A stretch of 64,000 bases of DNA, from contig JAQMRL010000001.1 of the NCBI GenBank assembly GCA_035578175.1, forward strand, positions 50,615,553 to 50,679,552. Reading direction: 5' to 3'. The stretch is from Catonia carolina. Taxonomy: Eukaryota > Arthropoda > Insecta > Hemiptera > Achilidae. This document shows, one piece after another, positions 33,143 to 47,600 of the stretch. The translations under genes were made by a program, and so were the position numbers. The stretch's first letter is position 1, and each line of letters starts with the position of its first letter. Below the pieces are notes generated by a model. The model was given only the letters and a program-made list of their open reading frames with translations. It was not told where the DNA came from and did not search any database.

Positions 33143-33790
33143 TAAATACAATACATCTTTAAAAAAATTATTACATCTTGTACATTAATTATTCTCCTTT
33201 CCAAAACTGACTTATTCCTCATACTGAACGTGTCAAGGAAAAACTGATTGTCAACATTACCCTAATAACACAATAACTGGTGCAGGACTCACCTCTGAAC
33301 TCCTGGTAATATCAAAAATTTAACCTCCTGGCCAGTCAGTAATTTGTTTACTTCAGGATGTCCCTGATGAAAGCACAGACACTGGAATTCTAGTTTTATC
33401 TAGGAGTGGACTTGATATTCTAAACAACTTGTCACTTTGTGGTACGTCACATGTTTTCGTTCACAAAAATAATACAAAACCAATTTAATATTAAATCAAA
33501 CAAAGAAATATTTGGGTCATAGGGATGGCTTGTTGCCATAAGAATATTGGTTTTATTACTAGCGCACTGAGTGTGCAGTAAAACTTAATGACAGTAAGAG
33601 AGAAAGATAACTTTTTCCTCATCAAACTGAACTAGTTGACTCTACAAGTCAACTTTTCACTGACTGAAAACTATCACACCACTATTTCCAAACAGGTATC
33701 TTAAAAGATAAAGATTTTTTGTTAAACAATGAGAAAATATCTAGATCCTTGGTTTAAGAATAAAAATAAAAAATACAGTCCTGAACACTG
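33143..33790. other. UGT 3' flank
   Basis: UGT 3' untranslated region and flank; no recognised repeat until the mariner relic. Confidence 0.4.
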
Positions 33791-33799
33791 CTTTTTCGT

Positions 33800-35050
33800 T
33801 TAAGTACGGAAATACACGCGCTGTTCAAAAAGTATGCTCTACAGAAAAAAATATTCATTGAGTCTTCCAAATTAACATTCTCTTTTATAAAGTAACGCCC
33901 CTCAGTTCTAATATACTTTTGCCACCATTCCTTCCACTTTTTAAACACGAACGGCAGCCCATCTATCTCCCCCCCTGAGTGTAAACTTGAGTTCAGGGAA
34001 TAGCCAGAAGTCGCAAGGAGCCAAATCTGGACTGTGCGTTGTGTGGGGTACAGTTGCAATGTCATGAGCATTTAAGAAACCCACTACAGTGAGAGTGATG
34101 TGGGCTGTGCATTGTCTTGATGATGCAGTTAAATTTCATTATTGTTCTTTTGAGGGAGTTCATTTTAAATGATGCAACATGTTGATCAAAATCAATTTTT
34201 TTAAAATCTGCTGAGATTGTTTGGCCTTGACAGACAGCATGTTGGTACAGAAAAACCCTTGAAATCAAGAAGATTATTATCATAACCTTACCACCACTGT
34301 GGCTCATTTTTGTTTTTTTCAGAGGTGCTGAGAGCGCACTTTACCATTGATTTTTTTGTTTTGTTTTACGTCTGACTGTTTTGCAATCTCTGCTAATGCA
34401 GACGGTGGAAAATGATGTATGAAAATGAGTGATGAAAAAAATGTTAGACCTGATCGAGAATCGAACCCGGGACTCCGGCGTAGAAGCCAGTTGCGCTAAC
34501 CACTACACCAACGGGCCGAACACAGAGACTTTACCATTGAGAACTATGTTGTTTCCGGATCGTAGTGGTACATCCATGATTCATCTATGGTTATGATTAA
34601 AATTAATTTCTTTGTTTGCTTCCCCACCAAACCACAATAACAGGTCTTTACACACAGAGACACGATGTTGCATTTACTCCGGTGTGAGCAGGCACAGCAC
34701 CCATCTGTGAGACAAGCATGGGCAAATAATTGTGAAAAATCAAAAACAAGCTGCCAATTGAAATGTCTAGATATGTGGCGAGCTCCCTAATGGTAATTTG
34801 TTAATTTTCATACATGACAGCGACAGTTGTATTCTTTAGAACCTTGGTGCAAGATATTGAAATGCAACCCTCGTGCGGCTTGTCGATAATACTCCCTCTA
34901 CTTGAACGCTATATACCACTCGTGGAGGGTAACCTAACATCTTCACCATACACCGTAGTTAAAATTTACAGGCATCTTATCATTTCTTCCTGAGTTTCAC
35001 TAAAAATTTCATATTACAACGTTGTTCCAACTTTTTATCCACGCAGGACA
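33800..35050 (-). pseudogene. mariner-like transposase relic
   Basis: Minus-strand pieces: KVMIIIFLISRVFLYQHAV then QGQTIS (about 34290-34215), MHSPHHSHCSGFLK (about 34105; the HDNAPAH region, degenerate), PFVFKKWKEWWQKYIRTEGR (about 33945-33886). These follow the mariner order KVM..F.D..G....LPQGQT, DNAPAH, W..W..C...G.YF. Several frameshifts. A SINE interrupts it at 34351-34527. Confidence 0.75.
34338..34540 (-). mobile_element. tRNA-derived SINE with 13-bp target duplication
   Basis: On the minus strand the head reads GGCCCGTTGGTGTAGTGGTT then AGCGCAACTGG (A box), and GGGTTCGATTCTC (B box). A tRNA-unrelated body ends in an A-rich tail (T-rich on plus, 34351-34366). ACTTTACCATTGA flanks it at 34338-34350 and 34528-34540. 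The tRNA-like part has good box sequences, but it is not a tRNA gene because the arms are imperfect. Confidence 0.88.
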
Positions 35051-35626
35051 TAGTAGGCGAATATCCAACGTGTTATGCGTATTGTTCACATGTTAACTCA
35101 CTGTACTGATTGACTTAACAATGATAATTATAGATGACTAAGAAAATAGGCTTTAAGACAGTATGCAGTGTTGCCACCCTTCGCAATACATTTTCCCTCA
35201 GAGTCACTACTATCATTACTTTTTGCACAGGCCTCATATGTAAACAAATCAAGTACCATTTTATCATAAATAAAATTGCAAATCACTTTCCTTAAATCCA
35301 AAATTATTGATTATTTAGTTCTTACACTGATATAATTTACAAACATATATTTATACAATTTAAAATTGTTATGGCTCAGATGATGACACAAAAACAAATT
35401 AAGAGTAAAAATATGTTTATATAAAATTACAGAAAAAATTTACCACAAAAAAATAATAATCTGCATTTATTTCTTACATTTTATCAAATGACCATTAAAA
35501 AATTCTTGGTAATTTTACAACATAAAATACATTTTTTAATTTTATTTACAAATAATAGACTTAAATCCATTGGGAGGTACAGGTAAAATAAATTACTGTC
35601 ATTTTTTGTAATAGGTACAGTAATAC
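35051..35626. other. Rrp6 3' flank
   Basis: AT-rich. Minus-strand AATAAA candidates (TTTATT on plus, for example near 35544) could end the Rrp6 transcript. Confidence 0.4.
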
Positions 35627-35698
35627 CTACTTGCCTATACTTCCAATAGTTTTCTTAATGCTGTTTTTCTTATTGCCCAGCCATGGTGTTCTGCGACC
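35627..35698 (-). CDS. EXOSC10: Rrp6 last exon
   Basis: Acceptor CTTGTTTCAG. Encodes [20 protein letters not shown] plus IGK and a TAG at 35629-35627. Basic C-terminus, probably nuclear localisation. Confidence 0.8.
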   Translation of the reverse strand, partial: GRRTPWLGNKKNSIKKTIGSIGK

Positions 35699-38600
35699 CT
35701 GAAACAAGTATTTATTATCATTAGTAATTGTACAAATCAGTTTGATATTATTTTAACTATTGTAAAAATACTTAAAATTTTCACTGACCTGTTACAGCTG
35801 CTACATCACTTGTTTTTCATTTTTTTTATACAATCCCACTCTCTATTCGGTGTATCCACCATCAACAGAGTACATTATAAAATTAAACCTAACTTTTAAT
35901 TATTAAAATTCTCAGAAGATGTACCTTTAGGCATTCGTATAAAACTGTTTTAAAAAGTTTGATACGAGCAACTGAAGATATAAGGTGAGTCAAAAATAAC
36001 TGGACTTTTTCCGTGTGCCTTGTCAGGGCATCCTGAGCGAGATGACCCAAGTGCCACGTTCAAGATCACTGACTTAAGAATGGGAGAACTTAATTGGGCT
36101 ATTACACATTTTTGTTTTGTCACCATTACAGCCTTGAGTGAACAATAGGTCTCATCATGCATTGCGCAATGTATTATTGTTAAGTTTTTAACCGATGAAG
36201 GTGTCTTAACAGAAATTTTGAGAAAGTGAAGAAAATTAAGGTCATGACTGATGCCCCAGATCAAGTCTTACACAAACCAGTCCTCTGTTTCTGTTTTGTT
36301 GTTCTATTATCTGTTGTTGTGTGCCAGTTTTGGCCACAGCCTGGCCAAAAACCAGTCTCTCTGCTGGAAAAGTGCTCGCAACTCTTTTTTTGGGACTGGA
36401 GGGGAGTTTTCTCACTGACTTCTTACGCAATCGATGCACATTGATTTCCACCTACTACTGCTGGATGTTGGAGTCAGCAAAAGCCGCCTACAAAACCAAA
36501 ATATGGGTATACCAATCAGAGATGTCATTCGTTTTCACGACAATGCCAGATCTCAGACGATGACTTTGACAAAGGACAAATTGGTCAAAATGTCTAGAGA
36601 AGCCCTTTAACAACCCCCTACAGTCCAGACTTATCCCTCCTGTGACCACTTTTTGTTTGGGCTCTTGAAAGAAGAACTGGGAGAACGTTTTGTAAATAAT
36701 CAAGCTATAGCAGATTATTTGCACAACTGGCTGATGAATTAACCTCGAAACTTCTTTGAAGAGGGTATCTTCAAACTTCCAAAACACTGTGTAGAGCGTA
36801 AAGGAGACATGTTGAAAAATATTAAATACATTGTTTTCAATTTCTCATCATAAATAACAAATCCACCGAAACATTTCAGTAGAAAGTAACATTACATTAA
36901 AAGGTAAAAAATCAAGTGATGTAGCAGCTGTTAACAAGTCAGTGAAAAATTTATTCATAAATGAAGATATTACAAATTTTTAATAAAATAATAAAAGACA
37001 ACAGTAGTATTATCAATGAATTATACAATTTATGAATAATATTTCTATTTAAAGAATTTTCTGATCTAGTTTCCAGTCCAATAACACAAAAACTGAATAA
37101 AATTAATTGGTAAAGATGTCTGAAATAGTCACAATTATGGAATTTCCTCTAGCTGAGAATACATAACTACAAAGTAAGTACACTGCAATTAAAAAAAAAA
37201 CAAATGTAAAAGTAATATTTAAAAACTTATAGTCCTTTAAGTTGATGTACTTTTATATTTTTAGTTAAAACCAGACTTGAAAACCTACATAAATGAGCAA
37301 GTGTATGTGCTTTCAAGAGCTGCATTTAAATACTTATAAACTTGTGTAATAATAAAATTCAATAAAATATTTTTATTGTTAACAAATTTGCTAATATTTG
37401 GCTAACAGGTGAACAATATAAGAAATTTATTCCTTACATACTTTTTCTGTACTTTAAATCATGCTTAGCAACTTTTTGAAACAATCTGTTCTTTAGATTA
37501 CCATGATTATACAAGGGTTAGAAATAGAATTAAATAGGTTATTTCAGTCCCATTATCTCAAGAACTGAGCTGCATCTGACTTCCTAGTTAGTTTATAAAG
37601 CCAAGGCCTAAGTAGTATTCCATGCTAGTGCATCTTTAGCAAGTGAGCATTCCTTTTGTGTTGGGACTTTTAGAAAATTAACATAATTTTATACCAGTCA
37701 TTGTTATTATTAAGATACTTTCTATTATCAGTTAGCGGTTATTATGTTTATACATTAATATTAATAACGCATTTTATAAAAGCAAGAGTACATTAAATTT
37801 ATTAATAAAATAGAAACTACCTTTGTTGTGTTAGGTAATTTTTTAGGCCCATATGGTTGAGGAGTACTAGACTGAAATCGGCTAAAATCAGCATCACTAT
37901 AATTGTATGGCTGAAAGTCATTTTTTGACTTTGCACGTTTTTTATCGGTGTTGTCAGACTCATCTTTATCTTTTGGATCAACATTAAGTTTCTTTTTACG
38001 TTCATTACTTTTTATTGGCTTTGTACTTGTATCTGACTGTTGTTTATTAACATCTGGCACTACATTTGTACTGCTAACGTCATCTTCATTAAATCTTAAA
38101 TTTGGAATAAAAGGATCATTAACCACAATGGTTTCATTTTCATTACTGGACTGAACTGGGGATTCTTCAACCTGAAACCAAAAATACAATATTTTATTAA
38201 TAATCTTCAGCAAAAGCCTTGGATTAATGCATAAAATAAGATTAAAAAAAAAACTATACTTGCTCACCTTAAGCAACTAAATTGTCCAGGTTAGTACTAG
38301 AAAAACTAGTAATGGTATAAATGAAAAAATATAAATGGATATAAACTTAAAAATGCTGAGAGCATATCTAAAAAGGGGAAAAATTTAGTTGTTATATGAA
38401 CATGAAGTAACTTACAGATATTAAGTAGGTATACACATCATATGATTTTATTTGATATTTCAATCCCTAATGCATGTACTACATTGCAATCTGTTTAATA
38501 TAGAACAATAATCAACCCCATACCCCAACGAGATAAGGATGATATGTACGACGTGCAAATGAGGTATAGTCTTGTGCAGACTCAGGCCAATAATTCCTGA

Positions 38601-41600
38601 GTGAGTATTCTTAATAGAATTCCAACTATCCAAGTACATCAGTAACCACTATCTGGTATTCAAATTTGAATAAAAGTAACTAACTACCTTTACTAGGATT
38701 TGAACCATGGAAACTTTGTCTCCGAAAATCAGCTGTTAAACACCATATGATATGAATTTAAATTTTAATTGCTGGTCTTAGTAATAAACCAAACATATGA
38801 ACATTCAAGGAAAGTTTCTTGCTTGTTCTACCAACTCACACTCTACTGAACAACTTTTATCTGTTCACTATAACTTTGGGTCACAATGCACTATATTAAA
38901 AAAATGATTTTGTCTCCAGTTTGCCACTAGGACAATCAAAAACAAAACAAAAATAAAGAAAAGGTTTTTATTGTTTTCCCACACTTGTATATATTGATTC
39001 TAATTTAATTTCCTGTCTTTATTTGCTTCTTCTTCTTGTTAAGTGATTACTGACAATGAGCAATCTTCTGGTCCAGAAGAAAGTAAGTCAAACCGGTCTT
39101 TTAGTTTATTTTTCTTTGCCAAATACAGTGGAATCCAGCTATAAGGGACAACCACAACAACAGGACAAATCTTCTGGAACGAAAACAAAACGTAGTAGGG
39201 TACAATGAAAATTAACATCGGATTTATGAGATGGGTGTACTTATTCAGAGCAGGCAATTGCCTTACATAAAAAGAGAATGTGACTCACCCACTATAAGAA
39301 GATAAGTTAAGGAAAGAGTGGGCCAAAAAATATTGAGAACTATAGATGTTATAAAAAAGGAAAATCTGATTGTAAAGATCCAAATCTTGAAGAAGCTTTT
39401 AATTTTATTGGTTTTAATATGTTACTTCCAGAGACCCACATATAACTAGAACTATGGTCAAGTTGAAAGCAGAAAAGTTTACGAAAAAATTAAAACCAAG
39501 GTTGTTAAATTTAAAAAAAATTAAACAAGGTTGAATTAAAGTGAACAGATGGTTGACTTTCGTGCTGGAAAGTCGGGAAAAGTGGAAAACAATAGTGGAA
39601 AAAGAGATGCAACAGTTTTTAAATGACACTTGGTGATGAAAGTGGACCTCAGTACCTTTATACAACACCGAACAGATCATGATGTTGCAAATTTGTTATT
39701 CTTTTGGTTTACAGGCAATCCACGAAACACACAACATGTTTCATGTTGCACGAATATGACTGGAAGCGATAAATAAAAACAGTTACAAATCATTAATTTT
39801 TTAATTTATATATTAATTATTACTTATAAATAGCTTAGTTATATATTTTGATTCTCTTACTATAAATTGTAAAAGTTTTATAGAGTATGTAACATTTCAC
39901 TTCTGTTTTATCGGGACTTTTGTACTTAAGACATACATGTCCCAATTAACCGGATTCTACTTTATTTAAAACATACATTTAATCTTGCAAATTTGATCAT
40001 GGGGACATGTTTACACAACAGTATTTGGAAGGTCTACCACAATAGCCACAGGACTGATGACTATAAAAACCTAAATAAAGCAATAAAATAAATAAATGAA
40101 GAAACCCAAAATTTTTCTTTCATTTATGATTACAGTATTACAAAGGCAATCCTATTACCTCCATATCAAGCAGAAAAAATATGCAGATACTGAACATCAG
40201 ACTATAATCTAACATTATTAACAGGAAACTTAAGACATTCTTTTTAGAAAGGATGTTAATAAATTTAATAAATGATCAGAACTTAACAATTACCTCTTCA
40301 CATGTATTCATGTCACTATCAATTTTTTTCTTTTTCTTCTTCTTCTTTTTAGCTGATTCTGTAATTGCTGGTGAAGATACCTGAAACAAAAATAAAGTGG
40401 TTTACAGGATTTCACCAATAAAACGTCAGGTGTGAAACAGTCAGACAACTTTCTCTTGACAAAGTGAAATGAAAAACATAACCTAATTTTATCATGAGTG
40501 AATGATGCAAAATTAAAATCAACCTCTGCAAGACTTAAAAATATGGAAAACCATCAATTGACGCTGAACTGAATGAAAACAATGATTTAAATAAAAGCTG
40601 TAGGTTTTTTTAATTTTCTATATCTTTGGTTACATACACTTTTGCCCTAAAATTCATATTAAGGCTGCAATCTTAAAATAAAAAAATTGGTTTTTCCACA
40701 AGAGCACAGCCAACTTGTTGTACTTAATTCAAGTTCTACGGTTCAAGTTCCAGCAGTATACAGTTCTCGAGATATTTTGTTCACCTCCATACCAATTGAT
40801 AAAAACATGTATTTTGGATTCAGAGGGTCTGAAGACATCTATTTCTGATGATCACTCAATTTTGAAAAATTGACATAACATTACTTTTTTTCTCTATACA
40901 TTCATATGGACATACCCAACATAATTCATACAGACACAGGGCAACAGAAAGTAATAAGACCCACTGAATGCAAACCGCTCCACAGGTATACTGCACGTTC
41001 AGACAATCCTTTTAATTTTCACAAAAATCAAGTCAAACAGACAATAATGATACAATTAATACTAATAACCAAATTAGTTCTCTACTATAAATCTGATCCC
41101 ACAAAACTATCATCAAAAAATCCTAAACGGTCCAATTTATGTTTCAATCTTTCAAGTGCAATGCATTAAGACAATAGAATTGGTCTGGTTTCCTACTTTG
41201 TTCATTCATTCATTCAATATTCGGTAGTTTATATTTAAATTAAATTAGCAATGCATTGATTATATTTCTAATGAGTCAAAACCAAAATTTTCTGTTCCTC
41301 CTGTCAAATGTTTATCCAAAATAACAAATTTTAATGTATTATCAAAAACCTACACTTCCTTGTTTATCTATTTCTACAAATTACACAACGCATGTGTTAT
41401 TTTATATTCTAAATTACTTATTCTTTATAAAGCTGAAATTCTATTATCATGAAGAACACATCTAATATCTGGCAAACTGCAATACACCAAAGAAAAATAT
41501 CTGTCTCCAGATTTTAACAAATTTACACTTACCTCCTCAGTAATGTTATTTTTGGTTTCACACTGATCATTTTTCACAGCTTCATCATTCTGCTTTGGTT

Positions 41601-44600
41601 CCTAAAACAAGAAATTAATATTTTTATAGATAATTAATGAAGAACTGAAGAAAATGAAAAGATGCTACAAAATCACATATTGATTATATAGTAAATTGTT
41701 TTGTACATTATGCATCAGACTGTTTTGCACTTTACTGCTAAGCAGAAGATGAAGAGGGATAAATGAAAACAGATGATGAAAAATGCCCGACCTGACCAGC
41801 TATCAAACCTGGGACCACTGGCATAGAATCCAGTTGCGTTGATCATGGACCAGTCCGTTATTACATTACTTAAAGGTTTTCTTTCATTACTAAAAGGTTT
41901 ATGACAAAATCATCCTAATTGGAAATTGAACTCAGGATCCTTGGCATAAAAGCTAGTAGTACTGACCACCACAACAACATGCTGTCCATTCATTTTCAGT
42001 GTTACAGATATCACTCTGATAAAAAAGTGAATGCACTCATTTTATCAGGTTGTTCTTATATTTCCACACATTTAGTTTTTTTTCCTTTTACATCAGGGTC
42101 TGGATTCACCCTTGTTGCAACCTAATAGATTGTTTAGGTCAACTGTGGAAAGGGGATAGCTGGAAGGCTGGTTTGATCCCCTAGATGTTTTACCAATGAG
42201 GCCGGCTCGTGGTGCAAAAGTCAACTAGTTTCTAAGCCGTAGGTCCCCCAGATTCAATCCTCGTCAGGTTTGTTATTTTTTCATTACACATTTCCATCTG
42301 TCACACTGAATCGCTGTTTATTTTGTGCCAACACTTCTGAAAAGCACTTGCTTTCCGTCCTGTAATCAACACTGTCACTTTGTTCACCCCAATATTTGGC
42401 AAAAAAATCATTTTTTTTGCTTAAAATAAATAACTCTGATCATACATACATCTTTTGTTCTTCAGTACTTATATAAATGTTAATTTCTTGATTATGTGAG
42501 AAGGAACAACTATTTTTCGTAGTCCTGGAAGTAGCAGGGTAAGTGCAATTAATCTAACACACCACTTGCCTGAGATGGTCAGGCATGTATAATAGGTGCT
42601 AGATGCGAAGTTTTATTAATGCTTTAAATGTTTGTGCAAGAACAAAGAAAACAGCTTTCTTAAAATTATTATATTACTTAGTGATATTCAGTAACTAATA
42701 ATTATTTATTCTTTTCCACTAGGTCTACTAACAACTATAATATAACAAATAAAAAAAAGAAACCTTTATGTCATTTTCTTGTTTTTCTGTAGTTTCTTGT
42801 GCATTAGATTCACTGGGCACATCAAGCCTTGCAATCTGTAAGAAAATAATAAGTATAAAGACGGAGACCTCCAGTACAATTACTGTTAAAGTAAAACTAA
42901 ACAATCCTAAGAATACAGTTAATAGAAAACACAAAATATGCCTCTTCTTTAGGCATGGAAGACAATCTATCTTCATGAAGAGATACAAGCCCTAAAAATT
43001 TGTAAAAATGGAAATGTGTAAAGTTTTGTTTTTAAGCATTATGAGTTATAAAATAATATATAAATACAAAATTTACTCCAATAACCCATTACTGATAAAT
43101 TTATTTTTTACATTTTTTAGCCAACTACCTATCTTAAAATCAAATTTTGTCAGTTAAGAATATTAACATGCTAAGTTCATTTCCTGTAACTTTACAGGAG
43201 AGCTGAAAAACCGAATGAAACTTATATAGTTCCCATGGAGATAGTAGAAAAAATTATTACGCATCTTCTAATACTCACTGGAGTTAGAAGTTTTTCTATT
43301 GGATAAGACTTAATTCCTTCTTCCAATGATACCATTGATATTAAGTTTTGACCTAAAAATTGGGGTTAGCAGTTAACATGTTTAACCAACAGTTTCCTTT
43401 ACTTAGAACTGACAGGGTCTAATTAGCAGATTCTTGTTAACTAAAAATAAAATTTTGACTAAAAAATTGACAGTTAAATAAATCATTCACATTAATAAAT
43501 ACATTGCAATTATTTTTAAGAAGACATTTAAAAACCAGAATTATGGAGCAAGGGTACAATACCGTGAAATTACTGCACCGCCAAAAATTAAATTACCACA
43601 CGCTTAATGGACCAGTTGTCTTTGATAGTGGACAGTCACTATACATGCAGTTTGTTAAAACGTAAGTTTACAGGCAATTTATAGTTAACCAAAATCTAAA
43701 CCGAACTTTACAAATCAAGAAAATCATCCTCCCGTTGTAGGCAAGAATTTAAACATTGATATGGAATGAAAAAAGCGCATGGTAATTTAATAGGAGCTGT
43801 AATGGTTGATGTACTCTTCATAATTAATTGTATTTATAAAAAGAATTAATTATTGAATTACTTTGGCAGGTGACGGTCCATCATCCACTTTTTCTTTTGA
43901 CTCTAAAGGTTTATTTTCTTCAGAGTTTACAAACGCCATTACTTTTTGATAACGTTGATAAGGACTTACAAATTTCCACTGTCTCTCTTTCCCTCTCAAT
44001 AAATCACCACTCCATTCTGATCTATCTCTCTACAACAAACAAAATTAAAAAAAATCAACAGATTAAAGTGTAATATATAAATTAATCTAGTGCACACAGA
44101 AAACTAATTATCATCATACTAATTATCCCTCTTTCAAGTTTCCTCGGATCGGACCCATCACAACTCCTCGCCACCTATCTCTGTTACTGAACCATCTCTC
44201 CTCCATTTCTCTCTTGACATCATATCTTTTTCCCAAATCATTCATAATTGAACTTATCCACTTCACTCTTGGTCTGCCCCCTACAGCCTACTGACAATAC
44301 CACACCATCGGAGTTTCGTCCTCCGACTCACCTGATCATGCTGTCCATCCCCAATTGTTCCCTAATTACATCATATAGATACTTAAGTCACGAGTTTGCC
44401 TTTTGCGTATGGATAGACAGTGAGAACGGGAATTGAAAAGACGACATTGCTGCCAACCTCAAGAGTGAGGCACTACTCGTACATTTCACTACCGAGCAGT
44501 TTCTACATACATTTTGTAAGCTGTGGTATATTCCGAGAAAATGTTTTCTTCATAAACCTTATAAGAAATAAATGTGACCTGTAATATTGCCTATAGCTTA

Positions 44601-47600
44601 ATTACATGACTAGAAATGTTTGATTTACTGTAATTACCAACTACCTTATTCCACTGGAACAAAATTTTCTACGAATGAATCGCCTTCTTTACTATTGCTG
44701 TCTCTGTCGCCTTCACTTGGATCTATCTAACCGTTTCCTTTTTTTTACTAGTTGTCAACAAAACTGTTGAAGAATAGTTACTTCACGTCTTTAATTTCCT
44801 TCTTTACTTTCGAATTGCCGAAAGAGAAACATCACAGTAGTTAGCCACTCGCACATGGCTTTTGTTAAAAGGCAGGGAAAGGCATTTTTGTTTAGCTTCA
44901 ACTTCACAGCATTATTACACCGCATATATTAGATTTTGTTCAGCACTGTGAATAGTCTGCCCACGTTTTTGAGAAACTAATACCTGTTATATGGTAACAA
45001 ATAATTATATTCGTACAGTTAACCTATAAAAGGTTCCGCGATGTGCTGTATGTGCTCTGGGTATAGTATACGTTGTTGTGTTGGTTGTAATGAAATTAAG
45101 GCAGTAGCGCATGCGCTTTGATGCTTTTCCCCCTTTACCCCTCATTGCAAACAAAGGCAAACTCGTGACTCAAGTGACTATATCTCACTCTATCTCTTCT
45201 TGTCTTTCCTAGCACACTCCTCTCGAATTCAATTTTTGCCACCTATATTCTACTCTCATATCCATGCCCCAAAAGTAATATTAAATATTTTTCACTGGAA
45301 AATTTCAATTGAATCACTCAAAAGCCAGTTTTAATTATTTTGTGACCGTCATATTAAAAGGAGATGGGGCACTATACTACTGCTGGATAACACCTGAGAC
45401 TGCTACTTTAACAGTTGGTAATTCTACAAGTTCACCAGTGGCCAATTACAAAGAAAGAATGTGTGGCTCAAATAGAAAGGTAAGAATGAGTTTCCAGTAC
45501 ACAAGTAGCCTTTGAACAGACACATTCAACTGTCATGAGAGGTGATTTCTCTCCAACTTAAGTTTCATGAGGAATTGGTAGGCAAGTAGGAATTGCTTAG
45601 TACTCCCTTACAGGTTCTAAACGGATTTTCCTACATTTATAAGATAATTATTTAAGTTCCAAGTTAGCATCACAGCAGCAGAATCCATATAAATGTATTG
45701 CTTTTTATGTATGTATAAAAAAACTTTATATACCAGGTGTTTATAAATGAATAGCGGGGTTTTAACGCTCTATAATATTTAATACATTACACTTACAGTA
45801 TAAATGATACATCAAACGAAAGAGCAACTCAAACAGTTTTACATAAACGCCTACAAGTGTTCAATGTGCGCACCATTCATCACACGACACACGTCAAGAC
45901 AATATGCAAGTTCTTCCCAAACGTTGTTTAGTGTCTCTCAAGTAATTGTTGCAACAGCTGCTTCAATCCTGATTCGTAATTCAGGAAGGTCAGCGGGTAG
46001 TGGAGGCATATACACACGATCCTTTATGAACCCCCAAAGATAGAAATCACACAGCGTCAGATCGGGTGACCGTGGAGGCCATGGAAAACAAGCCCTGTCA
46101 TTGCACCCCTTCCAATCTAGCGGTCGGGTAAAGTGATGTTCAGCCAATCGCGTACTTCGTTATGCCAGTGAGGCAGCGCACCATCTTGCTGTAAAATGAA
46201 GTTCTCTGGTTCTTCATCTTCCAACTGAGGGAAGAGCCATAGCGATAGAGTATCAAGGTAAGAAGAACCAGTTACAGTTGCTTCAACAAAAAAGAAAGGC
46301 CCATAAACTTTCCGCCAGGACATGGCACAAAAAACATTCAATTTAGGGGAGTCTTGTTGCACTTGTACCATCGCGTGAGGATTTTCTGAGCCCCAGATTA
46401 TGAGTGTTCACTTGTCCACTAAGGTGAAAGGTCAACTCATCACTGAAGACGACATGTTGTAGAAAATCTTCATGCAACAACATTTTGTAAGCGAAGTTGG
46501 CATGTAAACCATGGTCTTCAGGATTTAGAGCCTGTACCAACTGCAAACTATACGTACGTAGTCGTAAGCATCTCCGTAAAACTTTCCTAACAGACGTTAC
46601 AGAAATTGATAATTCACGACTAGCCTTCCAAAGAGATTTCTGTGGGCTACGTGTGAACGCCTCTCGCACTCGCTCAACGCTCTCCGCACTAACACTTGGT
46701 ACTCCTCCCCTTCCCGTACTCTTCCCTTTGCATAGGCAGCTGGTATTTTCAAACTGATGATACCATCTATGGATGTTATTATCACCTGGAGGTTCACAAC
46801 CGAACTTAATATGGAACACACGTTGCACAGTAACTACCGATTCCGTCTTTGCGAACTGTAAAACACATAACGCTTTCTGTTCTTTAGTCGCCATCTTTGC
46901 TACTAGCGCTTTGTAACGGCTGGCGATGGAAACATTGCGCACTGCAGCCAACAAACAAAACTGCTTGAGTTGCACTTTCGTTTGATGTATCATTTATAAC
47001 TGTAAGAATAATGTATTAAATATTATAGAGCGTTAAAACCCTGCTATTCATTTACAAACACCCGGTATATGAAGTATTTTTATTATATATAAATAAAAAA
47101 ACAATACATTAAATTAATTTATAAAATACATAAACTAAGACAAAAGCTAATATGATAAAAATAACTTATGAAAATTCAAAAATAAATCTTTGTAATGCAT
47201 CTGTCGATTCTAATGCATAAAATATTTTTAATTATTTTACTGACTTTTCAGCTGCCTTGAATTTTATTTCTTTACGATTTTACTTAAAACTTACGTGTGA
47301 TTTGGTGGATCCTCCATAATTAGAGTACATAAAAAATATCAGTATGAAACTAATTAAAAGTAGTTTCATTTTGAAATTTGATTAGTTTCAAATTGTATTT
47401 TACATACTCTAATAATTTTGAATCCACCAAAATTAGTGGAAGTTTTAAACAAATCTTAAAAAAAACAAATTCAAGGCAGCTGAAAAGGTCTTGAGAATAC
47501 AATATGTAATGAAGAGAGTTCAAATTACAAGTTACCTGATCATTATTGTGAATTACATCAATAACCGAACTATTCGTTGCAAATTTATTGTTTTTCATAG

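Noticed and set aside
34430..34510. A tRNA gene on the minus strand
   Set aside because: A and B boxes are good, but the cloverleaf is imperfect, and the unit has a SINE body, A-rich tail and target duplication.
36226..36563. A host gene from overlapping frames on both strands
   Set aside because: The readings match mariner transposase blocks with frameshifts.
45309..45515. 68-codon open frame near 45.3 kb
   Set aside because: No domain and no match to Rrp6; judged to be intronic chance.
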